A stretch of DNA of 64,000 nucleotides, from positions 6,395,489 to 6,459,488 of the forward strand of contig CM119265.1 in assembly GCA_051294375.1 (NCBI GenBank), read 5' to 3'. A program made the translations under genes and the position numbers. Below, piece after piece: positions 1 to 10,730 of this stretch (the first letter of the stretch is position 1; every line of letters starts with the position of its first letter). The notes under the pieces are model-generated. The model worked only from the letters and a program-made list of their open reading frames with translations, made no database searches and was not told the DNA's origin. This DNA is from Paraspadella gotoi. Lineage: Eukaryota; Chaetognatha.

Positions 1-16
1 TCACCTTCCCCCACAG

Positions 17-425
17 AGCTTGCGACTGGTGGGCCTTGGGCATCCTGATCTTCGAGATGCTCGTCGGGTATCCTCCCTTTTTCGACGACAATCCCTTCGG
101 CATCTACGAGAAGATTCTGGCCGGTCGCATCGACTGGCCCAAGCACCTGGACCCGATCACCAAAGATCTCATCCGCAAGCTGCTCGTCCACGACCGGACC
201 AAGCGGCTGGGCAACATGAAGAACGGGGCAGGAGACGTTAAGGCTCATCGCTTCTTCCGCGGACTCTCCTGGGACGACGTCATCAACCGGAAGTTGGCCG
301 CGCCCATCGTTCCCAAGGTCACGCACGAGGGAGACACGCGAAATTTCGAGACTTATCCAGAGGCGGACAAGAAGTTCTTCGCCAGCGTCTCCGACAAAGA
401 GCTGGAGCCCTTTCGAGATTTTTGA
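17..425 (+). CDS. PRKX: PRKX / Pka-C3-like AGC protein kinase, last coding exon (partial)
   Basis: This is the C-terminal half of a cAMP-dependent-type serine/threonine kinase. An acceptor (cccacag) ends at base 16, and the exon reads through to a TGA at 423-425. The DWWALGILIFEML block (subdomain IX) opens the exon, the GNMKNGAGDVKAHRFF block follows, and the AGC tail NFETYPEADKKFF comes near the end. Spacing and wording match PRKX and insect Pka-C3 more closely than the main PKA catalytic subunit, especially the FFDDNPFGIYEKILAGRIDW stretch. The protein ends in FRDF, resembling the FxxF-type hydrophobic C-terminus that docks back on the small lobe in this family. The ATP-binding lobe and catalytic loop lie outside the window. 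Family and C-terminus are firm. PRKX orthology is inferred from similarity remembered, not searched. Confidence 0.9.
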
Positions 426-2188
426 AGAGGATCGAGCGACGACGAGGGGCGGACATTCAGAAAAAAAAAAAATTCCCTCGATTGACGCTTAAAAAAAACT
501 CGAATTCGTTTCGGCTGACATGACATTGTCAGTGTCGACGAGTCATTTACTTTTCCCCTCCAAATAATTTGTTCAAATCGATTTTGTGACTTACCCCCCC
601 GACCCTAGACTCTTGGCTCCTATCCCCCAACCCGCTCCTAGCCGATCCTCAAAGCCTCACCTCGCCTCCTTGAATGGAACTGATTTCGCAATCGAAGGCT
701 TCGACCTACGGCGCCGCGGAGAGCCAGCGTCGCGGCCAACGCGGTTTTTGCAGCGCCGCCAACGGCTCAGTGGGCGCGGCGCCGCTGGGCGGGTTTTTGG
801 CCTAGAAAACGGGACAAAAGCGCCGGACTTCTGAAGGGCGATGTCTCCCTCCCTTTTTTCCCCCCGAATCGCTTTCATATCAACGACCTCAACAGTTATC
901 GACCGCCTTCACTCCGAAACGCCCACGACCCCCCTCTCTCCCTCCCCTTGTGTTGTGACGAATTAATATCGCGTGGTCGAGGAAGGAACAGTTCCTTCTA
1001 TCAACTTAATGCTTACCTCTTTTATTTTATTCTTTTTTTTTCCCCTTTTTGAATCTCACGTCACGGAAAAAATATTTAAAAAAAAAAAAACAGCAACAAA
1101 AATGTAAACCTCTGCCTCCTTCATCGCCGTCGCTCTCGAGTAGTGAAAGTTATTTATTTCAAAACAATTGTTAGACCAATTGACATTTAGATTATCAATT
1201 ATCACATCGACCCTTCATTTTTTTTTTCAAATCATGTTCATCACAAACATCGTAATTACTTTTTGTAGCTTTCCTAAGTCATTTTTTTACGTTACCCGTT
1301 ATTTAAATACCGAATTTAATTTTCACCTTTGAACTAAATACTTTTTAACGACAATCAATCAATTATTATTTCAATACACGAAACTGATTTTTACTACAGG
1401 AGGCAAGTACTTTTTTTTTTTTTTTTGTGAAGACTATCACATGAATAATTGGACGTTTAAAGGGTCGACAAGCCTCCGTACTGTCCCATTTACACGTTTA
1501 CCTTTCTATTACATTGTTCGAACGGGACAAGAATATATAACACGCGATTTGATTCAAGCGAGTGCTACGTCACTATCAAGAAGTGAATTTTTCAATGATT
1601 TGATGTTTTGTGCCATCTGTTTATTTGTTGGGTAAGTTCCTTCGTCTTGACTTACCGTTCTTGTAAAAAAAGATTTGAATTGAATTAAATAAATATATGT
1701 CTATCACCAAGAGCAATGGTTAAGTATCAGTAATGATAATCATATTTTTTAGATATAACAAATAAAAATTTTAGATAAACATCAAAAATTTAGTAAAGAA
1801 ACAAATAGTATTTCTCTGCAGTATTAGTCAAAAGCGCTCGATGCACCAAATATTTCGGTTTGCGAAAAAGTTAAACAAATGAACACACGTAGTTATGAGT
1901 CGGTATAAACTTGGATCATACATGTATAAACTTGGAAGTTTTATATTCGCTGGACATTGGACAATGGGCTTTTAATATTCGCTCTTCCGTCGTCATGAAC
2001 ACAAGTAATAATTAGTAGTAGTAATTCAATTTCAAATTGATTTTTTTTTAAAGCATAAATTAGTACAGAGAAAATAGCGGAAAAAAAAATACATTAAAAT
2101 TTAAATGTAAAATTTACAAAATTGTAGTCATGAACATATATATTTTCACTATTCAAAAGTATAATTATAAATACTAATTTTCCTTCCT
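426..2188. other. 3' flank between convergent kinase and LamG genes
   Basis: This 1.76-kb stretch separates two convergent genes. The first 500 bases are GC-rich and then become AT-rich, as expected for a 3' untranslated region of the kinase on the plus strand. Candidate AATAAA signals lie at 1688-1693 and 1761-1766 on the plus strand. A 64-codon open frame at 1441-1635 has no recognisable features and is not called. I see no RNA gene. Confidence 0.6.
1688..1693 (+). promoter_or_regulatory. candidate poly(A) signal AATAAA for the kinase gene
   Basis: A canonical AATAAA sits about 1.26 kb after the kinase stop codon in AT-rich DNA. A second copy is at 1761-1766. Either could be used. The hexamer is common in AT-rich sequence, so this is only a candidate. 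Confidence 0.3.
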
Positions 2189-5100
2189 TTACTCGCCCTC
2201 CTTCTCTACGTCCGTGCACCTGCCGACGTTAGCCCCGTCCCCGGCATCAGCGACCAGCTGGACGTGATGATCCGCGCCGATGACCACATGCGATACACAC
2301 CCGCGCAGTCCGTGGAGGAACCGGCCGCGCGTGGCCCTAGCCGGCCCCCCGGGAAGACCGCCAACGAACAGCGGACTACTAGCGTTCAACTGTCTCTGAG
2401 AGCCTTGCGAGGAGCCGCTCACCTCCAAGACGCCGTCGACACTCAAGGCGGCGCGGGTGGCGTTGCGCAGCGCACGCAAGCGGTGCCATTGGCCGTCGTC
2501 GAAACCCGCGCGCCGGGAGACGAGAAGCGCAGCGCCGCCGCCGAGATCGAAGCCAAAGCGCAGCCGCCCGTCAACCAGTCCGATGAAAAGGTAGTCGAGG
2601 TCTTGGTCGGGCAGGGAAGACAGGTCGGACACGGCCGCTTGCTCCGGCCCCGTCCACAGCAGCAGCCCCTGCGGCGACTGCGTCTTAAAGCGGAGGAAAA
2701 AGTCGTTGACGTCGCGATTGACGCGCGATCGAATTTCGGGCGAATCGTGACGCAACCAGGATCGACCGTCGAAGGAAGGGACGACGACGGGTTGGTCCGA
2801 CTTGTCCTCACACCGCCGACCGAAACGACCCAGCGGACAGTCGCATGAAAACTTATCGGCGTCGGGCACGCAGACGCCGTCGACGCCACAGGGGTGCGCG
2901 TCATCTGTGACGCAAGGGTGCCCGTCGCAGTTGACCACGTGGCGTCCTGATAGCGTGTCACGTAAAAAGTCCAGCGGCACACCGCCGACAGCCAAGCGCT
3001 GCACGCAGCCTCGGAACGCGACAGCGCCGCCTCCGGCGAATTTGTTGACGCGACCGAAATCATCGGCGCCACCGACAAAAAGCGGCTGCCGGAGCGTCAA
3101 CTGGGTGAAGACGCCAGGCGAAACGCCGTCTACCGGCCCCTGATCGTCAACACGCAGGCGACCCTCGCGCCCGGACCTGACGGCCGAGATGGAGTGCCAG
3201 GCGCCGAGACGCAGGCGCCGGCGGCTCCGTAGCAGCGCGACGCCGGTGCCGAGATCGAAACGAAATTCGAGAAAGGAATCGTTAAGAGAGAGAGAGACGA
3301 AGTCGCCGAGACGTCTCGCCTCAAACCCGTTGTACAGGAGGAGTCCATCCGGCGATTCCGGCTTGAAGATGAGCTCGATCTCCACGCGATGCATCGACGC
3401 GGGTCCAAGTCCTTTGAACTGAAGGAAGGAACGAGTGCCGTCAAAGCGCGGCAGGGTCAAAATGACGGGCTCTTCGCAAGCGCGGCCCTGAAACCCTAGC
3501 GGGCAGACGCAGACGAAACTGTCGGGGGAGTCGGGTAAGCAAGTGGCACCGTTGCGACAATCAGCTCGTCGACACGCTCCTCTGCTGCAGTCGTCGACGT
3601 CGACGCCGCGAATGGCGCCGCCGCGCGGTTGACGTCGGAAATCGTAATCGACGCCGTCAATCCTCAACTGTTTGACGCAACCGACGAAGCCTTTGCGACG
3701 CCGAGCCGTGGCCCCTTCGGGAACGCCGCCCACGTAGAGGGGACCTTTGACGGCGATGCTGGAGAGGACGCCTTTGGACTTTCCTTTGACGGACGGGCCG
3801 CCATTTAGCTTGAGCCAGCCCCAATTGCCCGTCCGGTGGACCTCGACGACGTTCCATTGCCCGGTCAACACGCGACCGTATGATCTCAGCCGAGCGGCGC
3901 CGGAGCCGCAGTCGAAGGAGAACTCGACGACGCCGCGTCGCAGCGAGACAGAAAAGCGGTCGGCTGCGTCCGGCGCCGAGCTAAGAACGAGTACGCCGGA
4001 GCGGTCGGCGTCGGGCCGGAAAACGAGGCGGATGGCGAACGAGTCGGCGGCGCCCAACACCGGAGGAAAAGTCAGGAAGGAGGCGCCGGTAAAGTGAGGG
4101 TAAGGGGCTTCGACGAGCCTCTCGCATGCGACACCACCGCGTCCCAAGGGACAGAGACATCTGGCGCCGTCGGCGAGACATTCGCCACCGTGAAGGCAGA
4201 CGTCGCCGTCGCAAGAGCGCGGTCGACGAGCCGATTGAAACTCGTCTTTCGGGGAATAACTTTTTGGAAGAATTTTCTTTTCTGAATGGACTTTTGATGA
4301 TCTACTTTTAATTTGTGAATTGACTTTTAATAGTCGACTTTTCATTGGTGAACCGATTTTCGATGGTCTTTTTATTTTAGATTCGACTTTAGTTTCTGTT
4401 TTTGTTGCTGTACTTTTCATTTGTAAATCGACTCGACTTTCTGGTTGAGTATCGACTTTTGTCAATCGACTCTCAACAAACCATTTCCTCGAATCCAATT
4501 TCTCCCCCGAAATTTTCGACCGACTTTTATTCCATTCGCTCTTCTCGGCGTCGAGGACCTCGTGAGTCTTTCGCTTCGAATCCGTCTGGAGATGTTTGTT
4601 CGCGGGCGAATCGAAGACGACCGGGTCCCGTGGGGGAACGGAGTTAATTTTTCCTCGGGGTCCCCGGCGAGATGAAACACCCGCCGCACCGACGGCCGAG
4701 GCTGCCGCTGCTGGCGGTTCCGCGGCAGCTGTCTCGGAGCGTCGGGTCGGACGCCTTTCCTTACCGACGGCGACCGTTTTCGCTCTTGAACGAATCGTCG
4801 GCGAAGTCGAGTTCGAGACGTCGACGGCGCGATTCGGTGTCGAAAGTCGGACGACTCGACGACTCGGAAGAATCAATCTCGAAGAGGAGTTCTTGTTGTT
4901 GTCGTCCGAGGTCGCGACTTTCGACGTTCGATCGCGATATTTTCGAATTCGTTCAAAGTTTTTCGATTTCCCAACTTTTCGTCTTCGAATTTCCGAATTC
5001 CCGCGCGGCGAGGGTGACGAAGTCGCTCGAAGACGCTGAAGACGCGAATTTCGATCGACGCTGGGGTCGCCCGCGGTCGGGATATGTCTCTGGGCCCCAA

Positions 5101-5947
5101 GAGGCGTCTTGACTTTTCCCTTTAGCTTCCCTTTAGTTTCCTTTATGCTTGTTGTTGTTGTTGTTTTCTCCTTCGACGGCTGGCGTCGTTTCGTTTTGTT
5201 TTTCGTATTCTTCGACAACCTTATTTTAGCTACGTTGTTCCTTTGTTTACGCTTCCCCTTCCCATTGGTTCCGCCCCCTTTGTTCTTTCCCCTCCCGAGA
5301 TCCGCTTCGCCAGCCTCGTTTTCGCTTTGTTCTGGCAAAAAGGTCGAATCCTCCGTAGTAGACTGCTGCTGCTGCGGCGGCGGCGGCCACCGCTGCTGGG
5401 GTTCCTCGGGAGTCGAAAAGCCTTTGAAGAATCCCTTGGGGCCGCGAGTGGATTTTCCTTCGGATTTGTACGCGGGGGTGTAATAGCTTTTATACCAAGG
5501 AAGGTATCTTTCCCAAGGATTATTTTTGGGCTCCCACGGATTGTAGGGATGAAGAATCGGGTCGTGGGGGGCGATTCTCGCGTGGGCGGAGTCCTTATCC
5601 TCCGCGCCGCCTCCGCCTCCGCCGCTGCCGAATCCGTTGGCGTCCTCGTCGTCGATCAGAGTCCAGGACGCTTCGCGAGCCGGTATCCGTGAGGCCGCGC
5701 CGCAAGAGAACCCATTCCTCGTCAGGCGAAATCCGGCGCGACAGGCGCAATGATGTCCAGCGCCGATGCCGCTTGACGTCGAGAGGTCCACGCATATCTG
5801 ACGACAAGGACTGAATTTAGTGCAAGGACCCTGGAACACGGCGACGTGAGACAAAAGCGGCCTCACGACCAGGAAGACGATGAAGAGCGGACGGGCGGTT
5901 CGGGCGACGAATTTTCGGGCGGTTTCACATCCGCACGTGAAAGTCAT
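2189..5947 (-). CDS. Pikachurin-like (EGFLAM-type) secreted EGF/laminin-G protein, intronless
   Basis: A single 1252-codon reading frame runs uninterrupted from ATG to stop. Residues 18-38 are hydrophobic and can act as a signal peptide or anchor. A six-cysteine EGF-like module follows at about 42-82. Residues 85-575 are low-complexity, strongly Lys/Arg/Ser-rich and probably disordered. The C-terminal half alternates EGF (577-610), LamG (615-790), EGF (792-826), LamG (830-1000), EGF (1005-1046) and LamG (1050-1245). This EGF-LamG triplet is the C-terminus of pikachurin, agrin and perlecan. The last LamG resembles pikachurin best, with its FLRFKT, GLLLW and DGQWHR motifs. In vertebrates pikachurin is an extracellular-matrix ligand of dystroglycan at photoreceptor synapses. 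The two FN3 domains of vertebrate pikachurin are absent here. Lack of introns contrasts with every other complete gene in the window. Confidence 0.85.
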   Translation of the reverse strand: MTFTCGCETARKFVARTARPLFIVFLVVRPLLSHVAVFQGPCTKFSPCRQICVDLSTSSGIGAGHHCACRAGFRLTRNGFSCGAASRIPAREASWTLIDDEDANGFGSGGGGGGAEDKDSAHARIAPHDPILHPYNPWEPKNNPWERYLPWYKSYYTPAYKSEGKSTRGPKGFFKGFSTPEEPQQRWPPPPQQQQSTTEDSTFLPEQSENEAGEADLGRGKNKGGGTNGKGKRKQRNNVAKIRLSKNTKNKTKRRQPSKEKTTTTTSIKETKGKLKGKVKTPLGAQRHIPTAGDPSVDRNSRLQRLRATSSPSPRGNSEIRRRKVGKSKNFERIRKYRDRTSKVATSDDNNKNSSSRLILPSRRVVRLSTPNRAVDVSNSTSPTIRSRAKTVAVGKERRPTRRSETAAAEPPAAAASAVGAAGVSSRRGPRGKINSVPPRDPVVFDSPANKHLQTDSKRKTHEVLDAEKSEWNKSRSKISGEKLDSRKWFVESRLTKVDTQPESRVDLQMKSTATKTETKVESKIKRPSKIGSPMKSRLLKVNSQIKSRSSKVHSEKKILPKSYSPKDEFQSARRPRSCDGDVCLHGGECLADGARCLCPLGRGGVACERLVEAPYPHFTGASFLTFPPVLGAADSFAIRLVFRPDADRSGVLVLSSAPDAADRFSVSLRRGVVEFSFDCGSGAARLRSYGRVLTGQWNVVEVHRTGNWGWLKLNGGPSVKGKSKGVLSSIAVKGPLYVGGVPEGATARRRKGFVGCVKQLRIDGVDYDFRRQPRGGAIRGVDVDDCSRGACRRADCRNGATCLPDSPDSFVCVCPLGFQGRACEEPVILTLPRFDGTRSFLQFKGLGPASMHRVEIELIFKPESPDGLLLYNGFEARRLGDFVSLSLNDSFLEFRFDLGTGVALLRSRRRLRLGAWHSISAVRSGREGRLRVDDQGPVDGVSPGVFTQLTLRQPLFVGGADDFGRVNKFAGGGAVAFRGCVQRLAVGGVPLDFLRDTLSGRHVVNCDGHPCVTDDAHPCGVDGVCVPDADKFSCDCPLGRFGRRCEDKSDQPVVVPSFDGRSWLRHDSPEIRSRVNRDVNDFFLRFKTQSPQGLLLWTGPEQAAVSDLSSLPDQDLDYLFIGLVDGRLRFGFDLGGGAALLVSRRAGFDDGQWHRLRALRNATRAALSVDGVLEVSGSSQGSQRQLNASSPLFVGGLPGGPARATRGRFLHGLRGCVSHVVIGADHHVQLVADAGDGANVGRCTDVEKEGE

Positions 5948-6765
5948 GACGGCAGCAAAACGATTAAAGGCCGTGGAAACATCACGTAAATAATTTTAAA
6001 AGCTTTGGAAAGCCGTGGGGAGCCGCGAAGACCCGCGAAGAACCGTGAAATGATTGTTTCGTGTCGAAAGATAATCGTTTGATTGTTTGATTTACGTACA
6101 TATCACACCTGAGTGTGATGAAAAATACGCTTTAAAAAAAGGGGAAAATAAATATCACAAGCAAACAGCCTCTGTGCGGCATGACGAAAAAAACAAAAGA
6201 TTGAATTTAGCGAATTGAATGAAGTTCACACAAAAGGGCAACTAAGCGTGAAATAATGTTTAAAAATGCCAAAGCCAATGGCAAAGGGTGCGAACGATGC
6301 TCTCTCTCGGTTGAGCTCCCGGTGTTATTATCCGTATTAGAGGCGAGACGACGCTTGTGAGAATCGCGGATTGTATCATGGAAGCGAAAGTTGGGAACGA
6401 ATTACGAAGAGGGTAGATATTTAGGAATGGAAAAAATAATAATGATTAAAATATTTTTTTTAAATTTTTTTTTTAATCTAGGTGTTAAATTCAAAATTTT
6501 ATTAATAAAGATTAAATATTGACTACGTATCAGGTAATAGAGAATGAAGCTTGCTGAGTGAAATCATCGCCGTCGTAAATAGATTTAGGAAAAAAATTCG
6601 GAAAAAAAAACTGTTTGCAATATTTATAAATCTGTGTTTATTTTGTCGGGATAGCGTTTTGCCCCTTAGACGATAGAGGCGCGCGTTGCTGGGAAATGAG
6701 AGACTTCGCCCGCGACTTATTCGATTATCGAAAGCGCTAAGCAAGTTTCCGTCTCTTTCTCCGCG

Positions 6766-6770
<5 letters not shown>

Positions 6771-6808
<38 letters not shown>
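6771..6808. repeat. (CT)n microsatellite
   Basis: About nineteen uninterrupted TC units lie some 0.8 kb upstream of the pikachurin-like start codon. On the gene's own strand this is a GA repeat. Such tracts can bind GAGA-type factors in some arthropods, but no role is shown here. Confidence 0.95.
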
Positions 6809-6812
<4 letters not shown>

Positions 6813-8030
6813 GGCAGAGATTTTCGAGGAACGCAAAAAGCGAGAAATAAAAAATTTGAGTGGAAGGGAGAAGCGAAAGACGTAGAAAAAGATTATCTCG
6901 CCTCTTTTACTTTCCCTGGAGCTTTTTCCTCTTTTATTTTTAGCAAGGCGGGGGAAACAACTTACAGTGGTATCGGGTTTTCACGAAAATCAAATCAGTC
7001 GCAACGAAATTTCGGTTTTAAAATCTATAATTTGGATAATGCTGTGTTAAGATTTTTCGAGTACACGAATTTAAAATGGTTCAATAAATGTTTTTATTCC
7101 AGTTTTTTAAAAACTTTGTTTCGCACGTATATTTCTACCAAATGAATATCGAATAATAGTATAATATTGTACCTTCAACTTTTGAACAGAAGTCTCATTT
7201 GACCAAAAATTTAAAACCATTTACCGGTACTAACAGTAAGTAATTATCATTCTTCTATGATAACCGTTCGTCCCAAAGTTTATTATTGTTTTCTGCGCTC
7301 AGGTTTTGACTATTCTTTAGTTTTCTCCTTCTCACTTTTTTCCCGCGAAAACAAACAAAAGGGAAACGATCGCCGCTCGTCTCTAAAGATTGAAAAAATG
7401 CCCCTTGGGAGTCCAGCGCTCATCTGGCGCCCAGTGGCTTTGAGCAATTTGCAAAATTCTTTCCTTTCTTTGTTTTTTTTTCTTCTTTATTTGTTTATTT
7501 CTCTATTAAGAGTTTAAGATGTTTGTACAAAAAAAGTTATCACTCCTGGATGTGGTTGAACAATATATATATATATATATAAATCCATTTGATTTTGGTA
7601 TAAAAAACAAAAATTAAAAATGCGTTCCGGGCCTATAAAAATATAAAAGTATTTTTTTCTTTGTTTCATTTTCATTTCTTCTATAAATTTTTTTTTAGTT
7701 CTACCAAACAGACACAGGGAATAGTAAAAAAAATCATGATTGAAAATATGCATGTAAAACTTGTTATAAAACTGACGAGGTAAGCAAAATGTTTCCTCTT
7801 TTCAATGTTTGTTGATTTTAAGTTCGGAACCAAATTCTCGTCGTCAACTTCTTTCAACAAACTCTTTCATTTACTTGACCTCAAGGTTAAATTTACGCTA
7901 AGGCAAAGGTAAATACTGAAAGAGAATTTAAATAACAATACTACTACAATACTACTATGTAGTGTGTATATTTGAATTGGTCAACCAGTCAACGTGTGAC
8001 ATAAGCTTGCAGGGACCCGCTTTGTCATTA

Positions 8031-8601
8031 TTAAACCAAGCAAGCCTGTCCAAAGTCAGAGGCAAGATAGCTTATTTATTAAATGAATGGATAATTTTTT
8101 TATATTGGTTGTACCAATTTCATAAGTAAAAGCTGAAAAATGCATTTGGTTTTTCAAGAGGGTTTCGTTCGACGGGAGATGACAAACACGACAGACTTAA
8201 TTTTTAATTATGTCTAGTGATTTCGGACGTGAGTGATACGAGCGAAATTGCTACCTTCTAATTATTCAGAATTAATAGTTTTTTGACAACCATGTTCCTG
8301 TTGCAGGTAAAATAATCCATTTTTTATTGAATAGTCAATGGCAAAGTTTTTGATTTTTTCAACGAATTTTAATTTAACATTCGTTGAAAAAATCAAAAAC
8401 TTTACCATTCTCTAATAAATTCAAAACAACGAAAAAGAAAGGATTAAATACACTATGTTGAATAGTCAAAAAAAAAACAGCATCATCAAATCTTATATTT
8501 TTAGTTATTATGAAATTGGAACAATCAATATAAATATTATCAATTCATTTAATAAATAAGCAATCTTGCCACGGACTTTGGACAGGCTTTGGTGGTTTAA
8601 G
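8031..8601. mobile_element. Foldback MITE-like element with long terminal inverted repeats
   Basis: The left end (from ttaaaccaagcaagcctgtc) and the reverse complement of the right end match over about 60 bases with few mismatches. Similarity continues inward through a TTGTACCAATTTCATAA-like block to roughly 100 bases per arm. The centre holds a near-perfect hairpin at 8339-8408, with two copies of a 28-base arm around a 13-base loop. Both ends carry TTAA, which would fit a TTAA target-site duplication of piggyBac type, although the usual CCC terminus is missing. No transposase frame is present, so the element is non-autonomous. A related internal fragment lies at 52733-52790. Confidence 0.7.
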
Positions 8602-9409
8602 GCTTCTATCACTCTTACAAGATAATGCTATTTTTTTACGTTTTTTCAGATCCGACTCCATGTTAAAATTATAGGTTTCCGCTTAGTTTCGTCCACGAGC
8701 TCCGTCAGCCCTACCTTTATCTCTCTTGAGGCGTGAATCAAAACATTTTCGCGGTTCGACATGTGTGTGCAGTGAACTGTGCACTGTTCAACGGACAAAA
8801 AGCGTTTTCGGACAATAAATAGTTTTGTCGCTCTTAAATTAAACGCGGAGAACACTCTTCAATTTAAAAAAAAATGCGACCCCGAGGGGCCGCAAGAGAA
8901 AAACGACTGCATCATATTTACTATGCAAAAAAATTGATTACTTCCAAAAGTGTTCCGTATTACCCCCGCACTACCCAACGTAATATCGTAATGGAAATTT
9001 CTGTAAGGTTGTTAATGAAAATAGTTTTTTTCCTATTTGAGATTTAAGAAATAAAGCAAGAGGGCCCGATCCTAGACAAGATGAAGAACCTTGTCAAAAC
9101 CTAGTAACTCAACAGGTATTAAACAGAGAGAAAAAAATGATAAAAAAAGCGCTGAGTCATTCTTGATAAGACGAAAATGTCGTGCAAGAAACGAAACGAG
9201 TTTTCATTTGCTCATCCCCTGATGCCCTGTAATGGATCTTATTTTGGTAACAATGACAAAGAGAAACTCAATAACTCGAGATAACAAGCCTCGCGTTAAC
9301 ATGCAATTCGGAATTCCGACAACGAATTCTGATTTAGCATTTGGCTGAAGTTTCGATTGAAGTTATCAACATTTTATTTCTTCGGAAGAACCAAATTAAA
9401 ATTTTCGAA

Positions 9410-10730
9410 ATGAGTTTAATTTTTTTTCTCGTGATTTTTGCCTCGTTGACCTTCGTCAAGTCTTGGCAATGTAGTTGCGAGTTTTGCTTTTTCGATGACA
9501 TGACCGGCACACCTGAATGCTGCGGCAAAATATGCAAAAACCCGACGACGAGACATGCTTGCGAAAGTCACGAAGAATGTCGAAAAAGTATGATTTTCCA
9601 TCATGCAACTAAAATAACTATAAAAATTAACAGTTATTTATTTTACAACCATAACCAAATTTCATCAAACATTTTTTCCAGTGAATGGGCAATGGTCAGA
9701 ATGGGAGCCATGGAAGCCTTGCTCCAGAGACTGCAACGGGGGGTTACCCGAGTCAAAGAAAAATCGTACATTTTTCAACGGAAAGACGCCCATGATCATA
9801 TCGGGAACCTTGGAATGGGCCATCGGCGCCACGAGCAGAATAAGAAAATGCAATAATCCAGCTCCTATAACATCGCAGGGCGGACGAAAATGTCCGAGTG
9901 CAGACGGGAATGAAGCAATGGTGGATCAACAGCGAGGGGAATGTATAATGTCGAAGGAGCAAATTCAAACCTGCTTAAAGTCAGAACTCTCAGAAGGTGA
10001 GCACGAGAATTATTGGGAATGGGCAGTGGACTCTGGGCAGTGGGCACAGGGCACACTAACTACGACGTCTCGACGTACATTTAACGATTTTAACAAATAA
10101 ATAAAATTCGATGTTTAATGGATTAAGCATTAAATAATTACGTGGGATATAAAGATATAATTCTACTTGCAATTTGCAAACGTGACTAGATTTTAATGAC
10201 ATCGCATATATTGATGATTTTTAGTAATCGCGTTTCTGGCAATAATGAAGAAAGACCGGAATATTTACAAGACGGGCATGATAGTGGCCTTCGCATTGCT
10301 CTTCATCATGTTGCTGATATTCACCCCATGGACGAGGAACCCGATAGCCGCCTTCATCAATTGTTGCTCCAAAAATCGTCCAAGGCGTCCGATTGGGGAC
10401 ACGATGGAGGACGTTCCACTCAGTAGAAGCGAGACGGTTTCGCCCGGCCTTACAGAGGGTCTTTCTAGTAACATCGACCTTACTGTCCTCACAACGATTC
10501 AGGATTCGCCCACCAATATAGGCAGTCAGTCCCGAAACGATACGGGCATCGATTCCGCCGGCCCTTCCATGCCAAGTTTGGCTATTCTACCTGAGGAAGA
10601 GGGTGCTGCTATGCCGTCGCACTTTTCTAGACTCAGGAGCATCGGGATCCAATCGACAGAATCCCTCCCTAGATACATGAGGAGAGAGAATAGTAGAGGT
10701 TCGAATATAATGACCAGAGAATATAACTAG
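9410..10730 (+). CDS. Single-pass membrane protein with one thrombospondin type 1 repeat
   Basis: Three exons (9410-9587, 9682-9996, 10225-10730) join in phase 1 at both junctions to give 332 residues. Residues 1-17 form a signal peptide (MSLIFFLVIFASLTFVKS). The mature N-terminus has eight cysteines within 45 residues. Residues 60-160 are a TSP1 repeat starting WSEWEPWKPC, with the tryptophans normally C-mannosylated and a CSRDC core. It continues to RIRKCNNPAP after an insertion of about 30 residues that ordinary TSP1 repeats lack. A transmembrane segment lies at about 182-198 (AFALLFIMLLIF). The roughly 130-residue cytoplasmic tail is Ser/Pro-rich. I chose the ATG at 9410 because the signal peptide starts there. 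I do not recognise the gene. The layout suggests a cell-surface adhesion or guidance molecule, but that is inference. Confidence 0.8.

Larger units (their letters stand above)
5948..9409. other. Divergent intergenic region between LamG and TSP1 genes
   Basis: This 3.5-kb region holds the 5' flanks of two divergently transcribed genes. It contains a CT microsatellite at 6771-6808, a short TA run near 7563-7580, and a foldback transposon at about 8031-8601. A 69-codon minus-strand frame at 8646-8855 has no signal or domain and is not called. I found no clear TATA element that I would defend. Confidence 0.6.

Noticed and set aside
1441-1635. 64-codon plus-strand open frame beyond the kinase gene
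   Set aside because: It lies in presumed 3' untranslated DNA and has no recognisable features.
2264-5692. Many plus-strand frames of 60-194 codons across the pikachurin-like gene
   Set aside because: They are antisense shadows of a GC-rich single-exon gene. Their translations are Arg/Pro/Ala-biased and without domains.
8646-8855. 69-codon minus-strand open frame
   Set aside because: No signal peptide, domain or exon context. It sits right next to a transposon end and is within chance length for this composition.
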